Shown here: positions 32,435 through 42,645 of the stretch, in pieces
Position numbering within the stretch: position 1 is the stretch's first letter
Layout: the number at the start of each line of letters is the position of its first letter
NCBI RefSeq assembly: GCF_009905605.1
Contig: NZ_JAAAKZ010000003.1
Span: 248,001 to 312,000, forward strand
Direction of reading: 5' to 3'
Length of the DNA stretch: 64,000 nt
DNA from: Runella sp. CRIBMP
Lineage (GTDB): Bacteria > Bacteroidota > Bacteroidia > Cytophagales > Spirosomataceae
Made by a program: the position numbers and the translations under genes
Notes under the pieces: generated by a model
What the model saw: only the letters and a program-made list of their open reading frames with translations
Databases searched by the model: none
Told to the model about the DNA's origin: nothing

Positions 32435-34870
32435 TTATTCAGATTTCAGCGAATTGACCGGATTCATCAACGCCGCTCGGATGGCCTGAAAACTGACGGT
32501 CAGTAAGGCGATGCATATCGCTAAAATGCCCGCTGTCAAAAACATCCACCACGAGATTTCGATGCGGTACGCAAATTCCGTGAGCCATTGACTCATAGCG
32601 TAATAGGCAATAGGAGAGGCGATTAATACCGAAATAACTACCAGAACAAGAAATTCACCGGAGAGTAAACTCACGATATTAGGAACACTCGCTCCCAATA
32701 CTTTTCGAATACCGATTTCTTTGGTGCGTTGTTCCGCCATGTAGGTCACCAAACCGAATAGCCCCAAACAGGCGATCAAAATGGTGAGAATGGCAAAGGT
32801 CAATGCCACTTTTCCGACACGCTGCTCGGCGCGGTACATTTGGTCAAACGATTCATCCAAAAATTGGTAGCTAAAGGGCATTTCGGGAGCCATTGATTTC
32901 CATTTCGCTTCTATTTGACTCACCAACCCTGGCACATCCTTGGTGTTGATCTTGAAGGCGGCGGTCCAACTGTTGTTTCCCAACCGCATACACAAAGGTC
33001 CTACCTGCTGGCGTAGTGATTCGTAGTGGAAGTTTTTAACGACTCCCACGATTTCATAGGCGGTGTTAATGCCCGCCGTAGAACCGGTAGACGTATAGAT
33101 TTTTTTGCCGATCGGATTATCGTAGCCCAACACTTTGGCAGTGGTTTCGTTGATAAGTACCGCCGAAGAATCCGAACCGTACGATTTTGAGAAGTTTCGC
33201 CCTTTAATGACTTCCATGCCTAGCGTCGGAACGTAGTCATAATCAACATTCCAAACCTGCATATTGAAGCCGTTTTTCATGTCCATGACAGCTTCCTTGG
33301 AAAAAGTATTGTCACTGCGGGAAGAATTGGCAACGGGCAAATATCCCGCATATGACGCACTTTTTACACCCGCCATTTGACCCACCTCATTCTTGAAGGC
33401 GTCTCTGTTGGCAGTCAGAGCACCGGTACCATTGATGATCAGTACTTGGTCTTTGTCGAAACCCAGTTTTTTGGTTTGGATATAGTTGAGTTGTTGGTAT
33501 ACTATAATCGTCCCTATAACCAATACCAACGAAGTAACAAACTGAAACGTAACCAGCATGTTGCGGAGATTGCTGCGCTTAAACCCGGCGTTAAATTTCC
33601 CTTTCAAGACCTCAATGGGCCGAAACGAAGAAAGGAAAAAGGCGGGATAATAACCAGCCAAAATCCCTACGACAAAGGGTAAAATCAACAGGAAAATCAA
33701 AAGCTGAGGTTGAAAAAGCGACGAGATCGAGAAGGTCTTCGCCGAAATATCATTGAAATAAGGAATCAAAATGATGGTCAATAACAGCGCAAACAGGAAA
33801 GCCATGTAGCTCGTCAGGGTCGATTCGGCAATGAACTGCGCAATCAATGTTTGGCGCTCGGTACCCATTACCTTCCTAATTCCCACTTCTTTGGCGCGAT
33901 TGGACGACCGCGCCGTACTTAGATTCATGAAATTAATGCAGGCAATCAGCAACAAAAACAACGCCACCGCCGAAAAAATATAGACATACTGGATACTGCC
34001 ATTGACGCCTATTTCAGGATAACGATCCGATCGCAGGTGAATATCGGTCAGCGGCATCAGGCTGTATTCGAGTTTATTACCCGCTTTTTTGAACTCATCC
34101 ATGGAGTTGATCTGCATGTACTGTTTGGCCTGTGGGAGAACATAGCGTACCAAAACCTCGTCCATTTTTTTCTCAAACACTTTGTAATCAGTTCCTTCAC
34201 GGAGAAGGATGTACGTGTAGAAATTGTTGCTGAGGTAATTTCCAAAGTCATACCGAACGTTATCCATCGAAAAGATAAAATCAAAGTTGAAGTGCGAATT
34301 GGTCGGAATGTCTTTTATGACAGCCGTTACCTTATACAGGGTTTTGTCGCTTACGCCCACCTCCAGCGTTTTGCCCACCGCGTCGGTCGTACCAAAATAC
34401 TTACGGGCGGCGCTTTCACTGATTACCACCGTATTGGGGTCATCCAAAGCTGTCTTAGTATCTCCCGCAATGGCCGGCAGGGTAAACACGTCAAACAACG
34501 TTGAATCGGCATATCCTACCCGATTTTCAACAATGTATTCTTTACCCTTTTTGATGGATTTGGAACCGTCGGATGTATATAAACGTACGAACTGCTCCAC
34601 TTGAGGGTAGTCTTTTTTGAGTGTAGCGCCCATTGGGTCAGAACTCACGGCAAGTTTCAAATCGGTGCCGCCAAAGCGAATATCGGCATGAACACGGTAA
34701 ATGCGATCAGCCTTTTCGTGAAAACGGTCATAGCTCAATTCATCGGTCACGTACAGAGCGATCATGATAAAGCAGCATAGCCCAATGGCCAAACCTGCCA
34801 CGTTAATGAAGGAGAAAATCTTGTTTTTTAACAGATTTCGCCAAGCGATCTTGAAATAGTTTGTCAGCAT
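32435..34870 (-). CDS. Duplicated FtsX/MacB-type permease, copy 5
   Basis: 811 residues. First coupling motif RAKEVGIRKVMGTERQTL, second EQRTKEIGIRKVLGASVPNI; C-terminus PVNSLKSE. N-terminus MLTNYFKIAWRNLLKNKIF. The first periplasmic domain starts YVTDELSYDRFHEKADRIYR, a phrase shared with copies 6, 7 and 10 and the best hallmark of this subgroup. It is 54 bp after copy 6 and 49 bp before copy 4, with a 29-bp palindrome in the latter gap. Confidence 0.92.
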   Translation of the reverse strand: MLTNYFKIAWRNLLKNKIFSFINVAGLAIGLCCFIMIALYVTDELSYDRFHEKADRIYRVHADIRFGGTDLKLAVSSDPMGATLKKDYPQVEQFVRLYTSDGSKSIKKGKEYIVENRVGYADSTLFDVFTLPAIAGDTKTALDDPNTVVISESAARKYFGTTDAVGKTLEVGVSDKTLYKVTAVIKDIPTNSHFNFDFIFSMDNVRYDFGNYLSNNFYTYILLREGTDYKVFEKKMDEVLVRYVLPQAKQYMQINSMDEFKKAGNKLEYSLMPLTDIHLRSDRYPEIGVNGSIQYVYIFSAVALFLLLIACINFMNLSTARSSNRAKEVGIRKVMGTERQTLIAQFIAESTLTSYMAFLFALLLTIILIPYFNDISAKTFSISSLFQPQLLIFLLILPFVVGILAGYYPAFFLSSFRPIEVLKGKFNAGFKRSNLRNMLVTFQFVTSLVLVIGTIIVYQQLNYIQTKKLGFDKDQVLIINGTGALTANRDAFKNEVGQMAGVKSASYAGYLPVANSSRSDNTFSKEAVMDMKNGFNMQVWNVDYDYVPTLGMEVIKGRNFSKSYGSDSSAVLINETTAKVLGYDNPIGKKIYTSTGSTAGINTAYEIVGVVKNFHYESLRQQVGPLCMRLGNNSWTAAFKINTKDVPGLVSQIEAKWKSMAPEMPFSYQFLDESFDQMYRAEQRVGKVALTFAILTILIACLGLFGLVTYMAEQRTKEIGIRKVLGASVPNIVSLLSGEFLVLVVISVLIASPIAYYAMSQWLTEFAYRIEISWWMFLTAGILAICIALLTVSFQAIRAALMNPVNSLKSE

Positions 34871-34924
34871 GATTTTAGGTTTTCAATATATGATGAACTA
34901 CCTGCCTTAAGGGTTACACTTACA

Positions 34925-37315
34925 TTATTCTGCTTTCAATGATTTTACTGGATTCATTAGCGCGGCTTTGACGGTATGAAAACTGACCGTCAATAAAGTA
35001 ATCAGTAATACCAAGCCCGCCGAAAGTAGGAAGGTAATGGGACTGATGTTGGTTTTGTACGGGAATGGTTCGAGCCATTGATTCATAAAATACCACGCAA
35101 TCGGAAATGCAATCAGGCACGAAACCCCCACCAAATAAAGGAAGCCTTTGGAAATCAGCGTAACGATGTGGCCCGTTTCGGCACCCATCACTTTACGAAC
35201 GCTGATTTCTTTGCGGCGCTGCTCAGTTGTGAAAGCTACCAAGCCCAGTAGCCCTAGGCAAGCAATCAGCACCGTCAGCGATGAAAAGGCGGTGAAAATG
35301 GTGCCGCGTTTTTGGTCGGCTGCAAATTGCGATTGAAAATCTTGGTCCAGAAAATTATACTGAAACGAATGCTGCGGGAATACCTTTTTGTAAGACTTTT
35401 CCAAATGAGCCAAAGTGCTGGGAATATCGTTGGGACTGATTTTTGCCTGTACAGAGCCATTATTTTCACGGTACACCAAAATCAGCGGTTCAATGGGATT
35501 ATAAAGTGATTTTTGGTGAAAATCTTTGAATACGCCCACCACTTCTGCTAAGTTGGCAGTATCACCAGCGAAGCGAATTTTCTTGCCCAACGCATCGGTC
35601 CAACCCATTTTTTTGATGAGAGCTTCGTTGACAATCATACGACGCAGCGAATCGGCCCGGTCCAATTCAGTGAAATTGCGTCCTTTGGAGAGTTGAATAC
35701 CTAATGTTTGCAAATAATGAGGGTCAACACCATATACTTCAACGCCTAAGTTGACAAAGCCTGTTTTTCCTTCGATTTCCATCAAATTGAAACTCTGGCC
35801 GTTGCTGTTGGGGGTATACCACGACGAGCTCGCCGAAAGTACCTTCGGATTTTTTAGAAACTCTGATTTCATCAACTTGATTTCGTTGCGACCATCGCGG
35901 TTGATGGGCGGCATGTTTATCACCAATACTTGGTCTTTACTGTAGCCCAAGTCTTTATTTTTCATAAAGTTGAGTTGGTCATATACCACCCACGTGCTGA
36001 TGAGCATTACCATTGAGATCGTAAACTGGAGTACCACCAAGGTCTGCCGCAAAGGCGCATTGCTGGACGCTTTGGCTAGATTTCCTTTCAACACCACCAA
36101 CGGATTGAATTTGGCCAAATAAAACGCTGGATAACTGCCTCCCACTAAGCCAACCACCACCACAATCGTCAAGATACTGATGAGCGTAATGGGCTGAAAA
36201 ATGGTACCAAACGTGAACGTTTTGCCCGAAATATCATTGAAAACAGGCAGTAATATCGCAATCAAAAGAAGGCTCAAAACAAGTGAGGCCAGCGTAATCA
36301 CGGTCGATTCGGTCAAAAACTGCGCAATCAAGTGCCGCTGCAATGACCCCGATACTTTTCGAATGCCGATTTCCTTGGCCCTTCGTGCGGAGCGAGCCGT
36401 GGTGAGGTTCATGTAATTGATACAGGCAATCAAAATCATGAACAGCGCCACCGCCGAAAAGGTATAAATATACGACATACTGCCCAGCTCTTCTGGCTCA
36501 TTGTTGAGGTCTGAGCGCAGGTGAATATCAACAATGGGCTGAACAACGTAGTTTATTTTGACATTATAAGGAGAGAAAATAGAGGCCATGTATTTTTGGT
36601 ACATCGGGATTAATTTTTTCTCAAATGACTTATAATCACTGTTTTTGGTAAGTAAAGCGTAAGTGTAAAACCCAAAATTGCCCCAGTTATTTCCAAAATC
36701 TTTTCCTAAACTTGATGCCGAAATCAGCGCGTTAAATCGTAGATGCGAATTTTTTGGTACATCTTCGATAATGGCGGTGATGTTGTATGTGTCCTTTTTC
36801 CCTTGTAATGATTTCCCTACCACATTGTCGGTTGTTTGGAAGTACTTTTCAGCCGCTGATCTTGTGAGTACGAGCGAATTGGGAGCAATAAGCGCTCTTT
36901 TGGCATCGCCCGCAATGAATTTGTATGTGAATACATCGAAAACATTGCTGTCGGCATAGAAAACCTTCTCTTCAAAAAATTGCGTATCGCCTTTTTTAAA
37001 TAACGTTTTATCGCCATTTCTCACAAAACGGACCGCATGCTCTACCTCAGGAAATTCTTTTTTGAGGGTCGGCCCTAACGGAAATTGTGTAACGGCGACT
37101 TTATCTGCCCGCTCTGGTTCTTTGATGGCAGCTCCCACGCGATAAATACGGTCGGCTTTTTCGTGATAACGGTCGTAGCTGAGCTCGTCGGTAATGTAAA
37201 AAACCAAAAATAGGCTGAAGGTCAGCCCAATGGTGAGGCCCAAGATGTTGAGCGCGGTGTAGCCTTTGTCCTTCAATAGGCTTCGTACGGCAATTTTAAA
37301 GTAATTCTTTAACAT
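34925..37315 (-). CDS. Duplicated FtsX/MacB-type permease, copy 6
   Basis: 796 residues. The coupling motifs are slightly unusual: RAKEIGIRKVSGSLQRHL in the first half and EQRRKEISVRKVMGAETGHI in the second, where Gly is replaced by Ser. C-terminus PVKSLKAE. N-terminus MLKNYFKIAVRSLLKDKGY. It is a middle member of the second permease run, 43 bp after copy 7. The last membrane region (YKTNISPITFLLSAGLVLLI) diverges more than in its neighbours, so this copy was less affected by 3'-end homogenisation. Confidence 0.92.
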   Translation of the reverse strand: MLKNYFKIAVRSLLKDKGYTALNILGLTIGLTFSLFLVFYITDELSYDRYHEKADRIYRVGAAIKEPERADKVAVTQFPLGPTLKKEFPEVEHAVRFVRNGDKTLFKKGDTQFFEEKVFYADSNVFDVFTYKFIAGDAKRALIAPNSLVLTRSAAEKYFQTTDNVVGKSLQGKKDTYNITAIIEDVPKNSHLRFNALISASSLGKDFGNNWGNFGFYTYALLTKNSDYKSFEKKLIPMYQKYMASIFSPYNVKINYVVQPIVDIHLRSDLNNEPEELGSMSYIYTFSAVALFMILIACINYMNLTTARSARRAKEIGIRKVSGSLQRHLIAQFLTESTVITLASLVLSLLLIAILLPVFNDISGKTFTFGTIFQPITLISILTIVVVVGLVGGSYPAFYLAKFNPLVVLKGNLAKASSNAPLRQTLVVLQFTISMVMLISTWVVYDQLNFMKNKDLGYSKDQVLVINMPPINRDGRNEIKLMKSEFLKNPKVLSASSSWYTPNSNGQSFNLMEIEGKTGFVNLGVEVYGVDPHYLQTLGIQLSKGRNFTELDRADSLRRMIVNEALIKKMGWTDALGKKIRFAGDTANLAEVVGVFKDFHQKSLYNPIEPLILVYRENNGSVQAKISPNDIPSTLAHLEKSYKKVFPQHSFQYNFLDQDFQSQFAADQKRGTIFTAFSSLTVLIACLGLLGLVAFTTEQRRKEISVRKVMGAETGHIVTLISKGFLYLVGVSCLIAFPIAWYFMNQWLEPFPYKTNISPITFLLSAGLVLLITLLTVSFHTVKAALMNPVKSLKAE

Positions 37316-37335
37316 GGCTTTGGGTTATTAATTGA

Positions 37336-37355
37336 TAGGGGCGGCCCCGCCCCTA
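37336..37355. repeat. GTAGGGG-family palindrome, 20 bp
   Basis: TAGGGGCGG and CCGCCCCTA are perfect 9-base arms around two bases, between permease copies 6 and 7 and 3 bp from the stop of copy 7. Confidence 0.6.
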
Positions 37356-37358
37356 GGG

Positions 37359-39776
37359 TTATTCCGATTTTAATGATTTCACGGGATTCATCAATGCGGC
37401 TTTGATACTTTGAAAACTTACTGTCAACAAGGCAATGGCAATTGCCGCGATTCCAGCCCATACAAATACCCATGCGCTGATTTCGATGCGGTAGGCAAAA
37501 TCCTGCAACCATTGATTCATGCCCCAGTAGCCCAATGGAAATGCCACGACGCAAGCAATGAAAATTAGTCTCAGAAAATCTTTGGACAATAAACCGATGA
37601 TTTGTCCCACGTTGGCCCCCAATACCTTGCGCACGCCGATTTCTTTCGTGCGTTGTTCGGCGGTAAAAGTGGCTAAGCCAAACAATCCCAAACAAGCAAT
37701 GAAAATGGTTAGCCCCGAAAAAAGACTCAGGATAGTACCTGTTTTTTGTTCGGCGACGTAGGTTTTCGAGAAAAGCTCATCCATAAACGCGTACTCAAAC
37801 GGCTCATCCACCCCAAACGCTGCCCAACGGGTTTTCATAGAGGTCAGCAATCCAGACACGTCGCGGGTTTTCACTTTTACGATAAGCCCCCAGTTGTTTT
37901 CATAGACCATCAACAGTGGTGAAATGGACTCGTGGAGCGATTTAAAGTGAAAGTCTTGCACGACACCAATCACTTTATATACTTTCTTGAAGCTGTTGTT
38001 ACGTGTGATATGGTGCCCTACGGCGTTGTTGCCCCAACCAAAGGCTTTTGCGGCGGCTTCATTGATGATGATTCCCGCTGAGTCGGAAGCAAACGCTTTC
38101 GAGAAGTTACGACCTTCAACGATTTTCATGCCCAATGTGGGAATGTACTGGTCGTCGATGCCGTATTGCAACGTACGCATGATTTGCGCTTCGTTGTTTT
38201 CGGGATACGCCAGCGAATTGTTGGAGTTAGTGGGGCCAGCGGGCCGATATGGCGAAGCTGTTACGTTTACCACCCGCGAATCTTTTAAGAGTTCTTCTCG
38301 GAAAATGGCTTCGTTTTTACCCAACGCCCACGAGTTTTGCAACACCAACAATTGGTCTTTGTCATAACCGAGTTTTTTGTTTTGAATGTACGAAAGCTGT
38401 TGATAAACCACCGTTGTGCCCACAATAAGGCAAATCGAAATGCAGAACTGAAACACCACCAAGCTGCTCCGTAGGCCAATGGTTTTTTTGCTACCTGTAA
38501 ACTGGCCTTTTAACACCGCAACGGGCTTAAAAGAAGAAAGAAAAAAGGCTGGATAGCTCCCCGCCAAAACGCCGACCACCAGACCAAAGGCCAGCAGTCC
38601 TGCCAACGTGAGCGGATTAGCCATGAAGTCAAGGTGCAGGTTTTTACCAGACAAATCGTTGAAAACAGGCAACGCCACTTGAACCAAAAGCATTGAGAGT
38701 ACCACCGCAAACGACGTAAGCAGAATAGATTCGAGCAAGAATTGGCGTACTAATTCAAGTTTAACGGAGCCTAGTACCTTCCGAACCCCCACTTCGCGAG
38801 CGCGTTTGGAAGCCCCCGCCGTGGCCAAATTCATGAAGTTGATGCAGGCAATAAGGAGCATAAACAGGGCAATGGCCCCAAAAATATAGACGTATTTTAT
38901 ATCCCCACTTGCCTCCAACTCATTGGTGCCCTCTGAATAGAAATGAATATCGGTCAATTTCTGCAAGTGCAAACCAAGTTCATTGCCTTTCGTGCGAAAC
39001 TGCGACAGGCTCATGCCCATGGCCTGAAAAATTTGCGGTCCCATGTATTTTTCGACGGTAGAGGGTAGTTTAGCTTCCAGTTTTTTGTAGTCGGTCCCTT
39101 CGGCCAACAGCAGATAGGTAAAGTAATTGGAAGTCAGCCAAGAGGTTGATTTTGCCTCATCATCGGAGGCCATTGAACCCAATAAATCGAAATGAAAATG
39201 AGAGTTAGATGGAATTTTATCAAACAGCCCCGTTACTCTAAATGCTGGCGCATCGGCGCCTTTTCTAAAATGAATGACTTTGCCAATGGGGTTTTCGTTG
39301 CCAAAATACCTTTGAGCCGCAGCCTTGGAAAGCACTACGCAATTGGGTTGAATCAAGGCCGTTTTGGGGTCTCCTTGCAAGAAAGGGATGGTAAATATGT
39401 CAAAAAAATTGGCGTCAACGTAGGCCATGGGGGCGTCGTTGTATAGTTTTTCGCCTATTATTACCCTCGGTGTGCCGAAATTACGCAGTCGAGTGGACTC
39501 TTGTACCTCCGAATAATCATTTTTTAACGCTTGCGCCGTGGGAGGCATCACACACGATTCGTTGATTTTTCCGCCGTTGATGTTGGCCTTAAAAACAACC
39601 CGTACAATTCGGTCAGCATTTTCGTTGAAACGGTCGTAACTCAGCTCGTCTTGCACAAATAGGCTGATGACCAAGCACGTAGCTATCCCGATGGCTAGGC
39701 CGAAGATGTTAATAAACGAATAGACCTTATTTTTGACAAGGTTACGATAGGCGATTTTAAGGTAATTTCGTAGCAT
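37359..39776 (-). CDS. Duplicated FtsX/MacB-type permease, copy 7
   Basis: 805 residues from the ATG at 39776 (MLRNYLKIAYRNLVKNK). An upstream in-frame ATG at 39875 would translate through a palindromic repeat and is rejected. First coupling motif RAREVGVRKVLGSVKLEL, second EQRTKEIGVRKVLGANVGQI; C-terminus PVKSLKSE. It follows copy 8 by 101 bp, a gap filled by a family-II hairpin, and precedes copy 6 by 43 bp. Confidence 0.92.
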   Translation of the reverse strand: MLRNYLKIAYRNLVKNKVYSFINIFGLAIGIATCLVISLFVQDELSYDRFNENADRIVRVVFKANINGGKINESCVMPPTAQALKNDYSEVQESTRLRNFGTPRVIIGEKLYNDAPMAYVDANFFDIFTIPFLQGDPKTALIQPNCVVLSKAAAQRYFGNENPIGKVIHFRKGADAPAFRVTGLFDKIPSNSHFHFDLLGSMASDDEAKSTSWLTSNYFTYLLLAEGTDYKKLEAKLPSTVEKYMGPQIFQAMGMSLSQFRTKGNELGLHLQKLTDIHFYSEGTNELEASGDIKYVYIFGAIALFMLLIACINFMNLATAGASKRAREVGVRKVLGSVKLELVRQFLLESILLTSFAVVLSMLLVQVALPVFNDLSGKNLHLDFMANPLTLAGLLAFGLVVGVLAGSYPAFFLSSFKPVAVLKGQFTGSKKTIGLRSSLVVFQFCISICLIVGTTVVYQQLSYIQNKKLGYDKDQLLVLQNSWALGKNEAIFREELLKDSRVVNVTASPYRPAGPTNSNNSLAYPENNEAQIMRTLQYGIDDQYIPTLGMKIVEGRNFSKAFASDSAGIIINEAAAKAFGWGNNAVGHHITRNNSFKKVYKVIGVVQDFHFKSLHESISPLLMVYENNWGLIVKVKTRDVSGLLTSMKTRWAAFGVDEPFEYAFMDELFSKTYVAEQKTGTILSLFSGLTIFIACLGLFGLATFTAEQRTKEIGVRKVLGANVGQIIGLLSKDFLRLIFIACVVAFPLGYWGMNQWLQDFAYRIEISAWVFVWAGIAAIAIALLTVSFQSIKAALMNPVKSLKSE

Positions 39777-39825
39777 AATTTTTATGTAGGAAAAGAGGAA
39801 ATACAGAAAAAGAATCTGGAGTAGC

Positions 39826-39857
39826 GGAACACGGAAAACGTACGTTCTCCGTGTTCC
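39826..39857. repeat. ACACGGAG-family palindrome (family II)
   Basis: A 32-bp near-perfect palindrome: GGAACACGGA... pairs with ...TCCGTGTTCC, with a single mismatched pair and centre CGTACG. It lies between permease copies 8 and 7. A related larger element is at 42646. Confidence 0.65.
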
Positions 39858-39877
39858 CATTTCTCCTTGTTCCAATT

Positions 39878-42307
39878 TTACTCCGATTTCAATGCCTTCA
39901 CTGGATTCATCAAAGCCGCTTTAATGCTTTGAAAACCAACCGTTAAAAATGCAATCAGTACGGCCAGGCCGCCCGCAGCAGCAAATACCCACCACGAAAT
40001 GGAAATGCGGTACGCAAAATCTTGCAACCATTTGTCCATGAAATAATACGCGATGGGCGAGGCAATGAAAATGGCCAACAGTACCAACAACAGAAAGTCT
40101 TTGGATAGTAACGCCGTAATGCTTGCCACCGAAGCGCCCAGTACTTTGCGGATACCAATTTCTTTGGTGCGCGACTCTACCGTAAACGTAGCCAAGCCAA
40201 AGAGGCCCAAGCAGGCAATGAATATGGCCCACAAAGAAGCTGTGGTGAAAATATGGCTGTATTGCTGCTCCGAAACGTAGAGTTTGTTGAAATTCTCATC
40301 GACAAAAAAGTAGTCAAACGGGTTGCCTGTAAAGTACGTTTTATAGAGTTTATTCAACGACGCTATTTTTTCGGGCATCCGGTCGGCAGTTAAGCGGATG
40401 GTGAAGTAGGCGTTGTTGTTTTGGGGATAAAAAACAATGGGCTCAATGGCTTTTTGCAAGCTCGTATGGTGATAGTCTTTGACCACGCCGATGATTTCGA
40501 GGTAGCGCTCATCCCATTTGATTTTGGTGCGAATTGCCTGCTCGGCAGAGGTGAATCCTAGTTGCTGAATGGCGCGCTCGTTCATCAGAACCTTACTGTT
40601 TTGATTCCACTCCACCCTACATTCTTCAGCGGTGAAATTCCGACCCGCTTTGAGGCCAATTTCGTAGGTTTTCAGAAAACGCTCGCCGATGATGGCAAAC
40701 GAATAAGTTTTGAACTCATCGCCCGATTTTGAATTGGGCTGCGTAAAGCCAGCCGTAGAAAAATTGTACCAACCGCTGGGGATCGTTCCCGATGTGCAAT
40801 AGTCTTTTATGAAGCTCTGCTGCGTCAATTCGTTCCAAAAAGCGTTTTTACGCGCGGCGTAGGTGCTGTCTTTGCCGATTTCGGGCCCGCGAATAACCAA
40901 TAACTGCTGCGTGTTCATGCCCAGATTTTGACTTTGCATAAAGTTCAACTGGTTGTAAATCACTATCGTTGCCAACACCAGCGTAATTGAAATAGAAAAC
41001 TGTACGACCACCAGCGATTTGCGGAGAAAAACCCCTTTGGAGGTTTTGTTCAGCTGTCCTTTCATTGTTTTGATGGGATTGAAATTGGAGAGTGCAAAGG
41101 CGGTATACGCCCCCGATGCCAACGACCCAAACAATACAACGGCCAATCCCCATATCCAAACGGGAGTATAGCCTAATGTTTTGAGAGACAGTGATTTGTC
41201 AAGTAGCTCATTGAAGAAAGGTTGTAGCGCCGATACCAGCACAAGCGCCAAGACAAAACCCAATAGATTGACCAACATGGACTCGCCCAAAAACTGCTTT
41301 ACCAAATGCCACTGGGTGGCTCCGATAACTTTCCGCACGCCTACTTCATTGGCGCGTTTGAGCGAATTGGCGGTCGAAAGATTAACGTAGTTGAACCACC
41401 CGATGATTAAAATCAAAAAGGCGATTCCGCCGAGCATGTATACGTATTTGAGATTGCCCAAGGTTTGAAGGGTATCATTGAGCGATGCCGATAAATGGGT
41501 GTTTTTGAAGGCTTGCAACCGAAAACGAACCCCGTCGTTTTCTTTGCTCAATTCGTTACGCATGGCCGTCAATTTGGCTTCAAACGCGCTAGGGTTTACA
41601 CCTTTATTGAGCAAAAAAAACATATTTATGTATTGAGAATCAATGTTTTCGGTGTCGGCCCAGTCGTTGCCGATCAAGTTGGCGGGAATTTTTAAGGTTT
41701 CTAAAGAAAATACCAAGTCGTACCGAATGTCGGAGTTGGTAGGCATATCGGCATAAATGCCCTCGACAGTAAAGGACATCGTCCCAAATTGATTAGACAA
41801 CGTCAGCACTTTGCCCATTGGGTTTTCAGTTCCGAAGTATTTTTTTGCGCTTGTTTCCGACACAAAAACTACGTTGGGTTTGGCCAGTGCAGCAGGCAAC
41901 CCAGATTTGAGCGGAAAGCTAAAAAAGGAGAAGAAATTGCCCTCGGCGTAAGAAATGTTTGTTTCACGAAATGATTCGTTGGCGGGGCCTTCTTTTTTGA
42001 CAATTCCTTGCGCCATGCCGTCGGCAAAACGGCAGTAGGAATGAATATCGGGAAAGCGCTGCTTGGCCCGCGAAGCCCAACCGGGCTCCACTTCGCCCCA
42101 AGTTACTCCTTTGGGGTCTTCATTGAGCAGCCGGTACATATCTGGCAGATTGGCATGAAACTGATTGAAGCTTTTTTCATGGCTAACGTATTGGAGTATC
42201 AACAAAAAAGCCGAAATACCCATGGCCAGCCCGGCGATGTTGATGAAGCTGTACACCTTGTGACGAAGCAGGTTACGAAATGCTATTTTGAGGTAGTTTT
42301 GGAGCAT
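39878..42307 (-). CDS. Duplicated FtsX/MacB-type permease, copy 8
   Basis: 809 residues from the ATG at 42307 (MLQNYLKIAFRNLLRHK); 14 extra residues from 42349 are possible but unlike the family. First coupling motif RANEVGVRKVIGATQWHL, second ESRTKEIGIRKVLGASVASI; C-terminus PVKALKSE. The first periplasmic domain is atypical (SHEKSFNQFHANLPDMYRLL). It is the first gene of the second five-permease run. A 410-bp gap upstream contains the site B promoter, its palindromes and a large hairpin, and the predicted leader is about 200 bases, longer than at the other sites. Confidence 0.92.
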   Translation of the reverse strand: MLQNYLKIAFRNLLRHKVYSFINIAGLAMGISAFLLILQYVSHEKSFNQFHANLPDMYRLLNEDPKGVTWGEVEPGWASRAKQRFPDIHSYCRFADGMAQGIVKKEGPANESFRETNISYAEGNFFSFFSFPLKSGLPAALAKPNVVFVSETSAKKYFGTENPMGKVLTLSNQFGTMSFTVEGIYADMPTNSDIRYDLVFSLETLKIPANLIGNDWADTENIDSQYINMFFLLNKGVNPSAFEAKLTAMRNELSKENDGVRFRLQAFKNTHLSASLNDTLQTLGNLKYVYMLGGIAFLILIIGWFNYVNLSTANSLKRANEVGVRKVIGATQWHLVKQFLGESMLVNLLGFVLALVLVSALQPFFNELLDKSLSLKTLGYTPVWIWGLAVVLFGSLASGAYTAFALSNFNPIKTMKGQLNKTSKGVFLRKSLVVVQFSISITLVLATIVIYNQLNFMQSQNLGMNTQQLLVIRGPEIGKDSTYAARKNAFWNELTQQSFIKDYCTSGTIPSGWYNFSTAGFTQPNSKSGDEFKTYSFAIIGERFLKTYEIGLKAGRNFTAEECRVEWNQNSKVLMNERAIQQLGFTSAEQAIRTKIKWDERYLEIIGVVKDYHHTSLQKAIEPIVFYPQNNNAYFTIRLTADRMPEKIASLNKLYKTYFTGNPFDYFFVDENFNKLYVSEQQYSHIFTTASLWAIFIACLGLFGLATFTVESRTKEIGIRKVLGASVASITALLSKDFLLLVLLAIFIASPIAYYFMDKWLQDFAYRISISWWVFAAAGGLAVLIAFLTVGFQSIKAALMNPVKALKSE

Positions 42308-42519
42308 GGTTTCGGGAGTTTGGGCGAGAAAAAAAGAAGGAAAGAACAAAGATTCATTCTTTCCTTCACAGGCTTTTGTTTACAGATTACACGATGGCGT
42401 GCATGGGTTGATTAAAATACAAAATTCGTTCATGGCTGTATGAAACGGAAAATGCTTTATAACGAGTGAGAGGTAGTAATTGGCTGTTAGTAACCTCTTT
42501 TAAATGCTTTCTAATCTTA

Positions 42520-42537
42520 TTTCCAAATCCGTACCAA
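42520..42537 (-). promoter_or_regulatory. Predicted sigma-54-type promoter, site B
   Basis: Minus strand TTGGTAC with GA 12 bases after GG. The T-run before GA is shifted by one base (TTTGGA instead of TTTGA), so this is the weakest of the four. It would drive permease copies 8-4. Distance to the first upstream palindrome is 63 bp. Confidence 0.45.
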
Positions 42538-42589
42538 AAATATAAATATTTGATAATCAGCGATTAAAAAAATAGTAAGTGTAAAAAAA

Positions 42590-42626
42590 TGTCCATAAAC
42601 GGACAAATTTAGTTCGTTTATGGACA
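42590..42626. promoter_or_regulatory. Tandem palindromic upstream sites, site B
   Basis: TGTCC-ATAAAC-GGACA at 42590-42605 and AGTTC-GTTTAT-GGACA at 42611-42626, 21 bp apart. The outer arms TGTCCATAAACG and CGTTTATGGACA are also a perfect 12-bp inverted repeat across the whole block, so the two palindromes are mirror images of each other. Confidence 0.65.
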
Positions 42627-42645
42627 AAGAGATTTGTAAACATAA

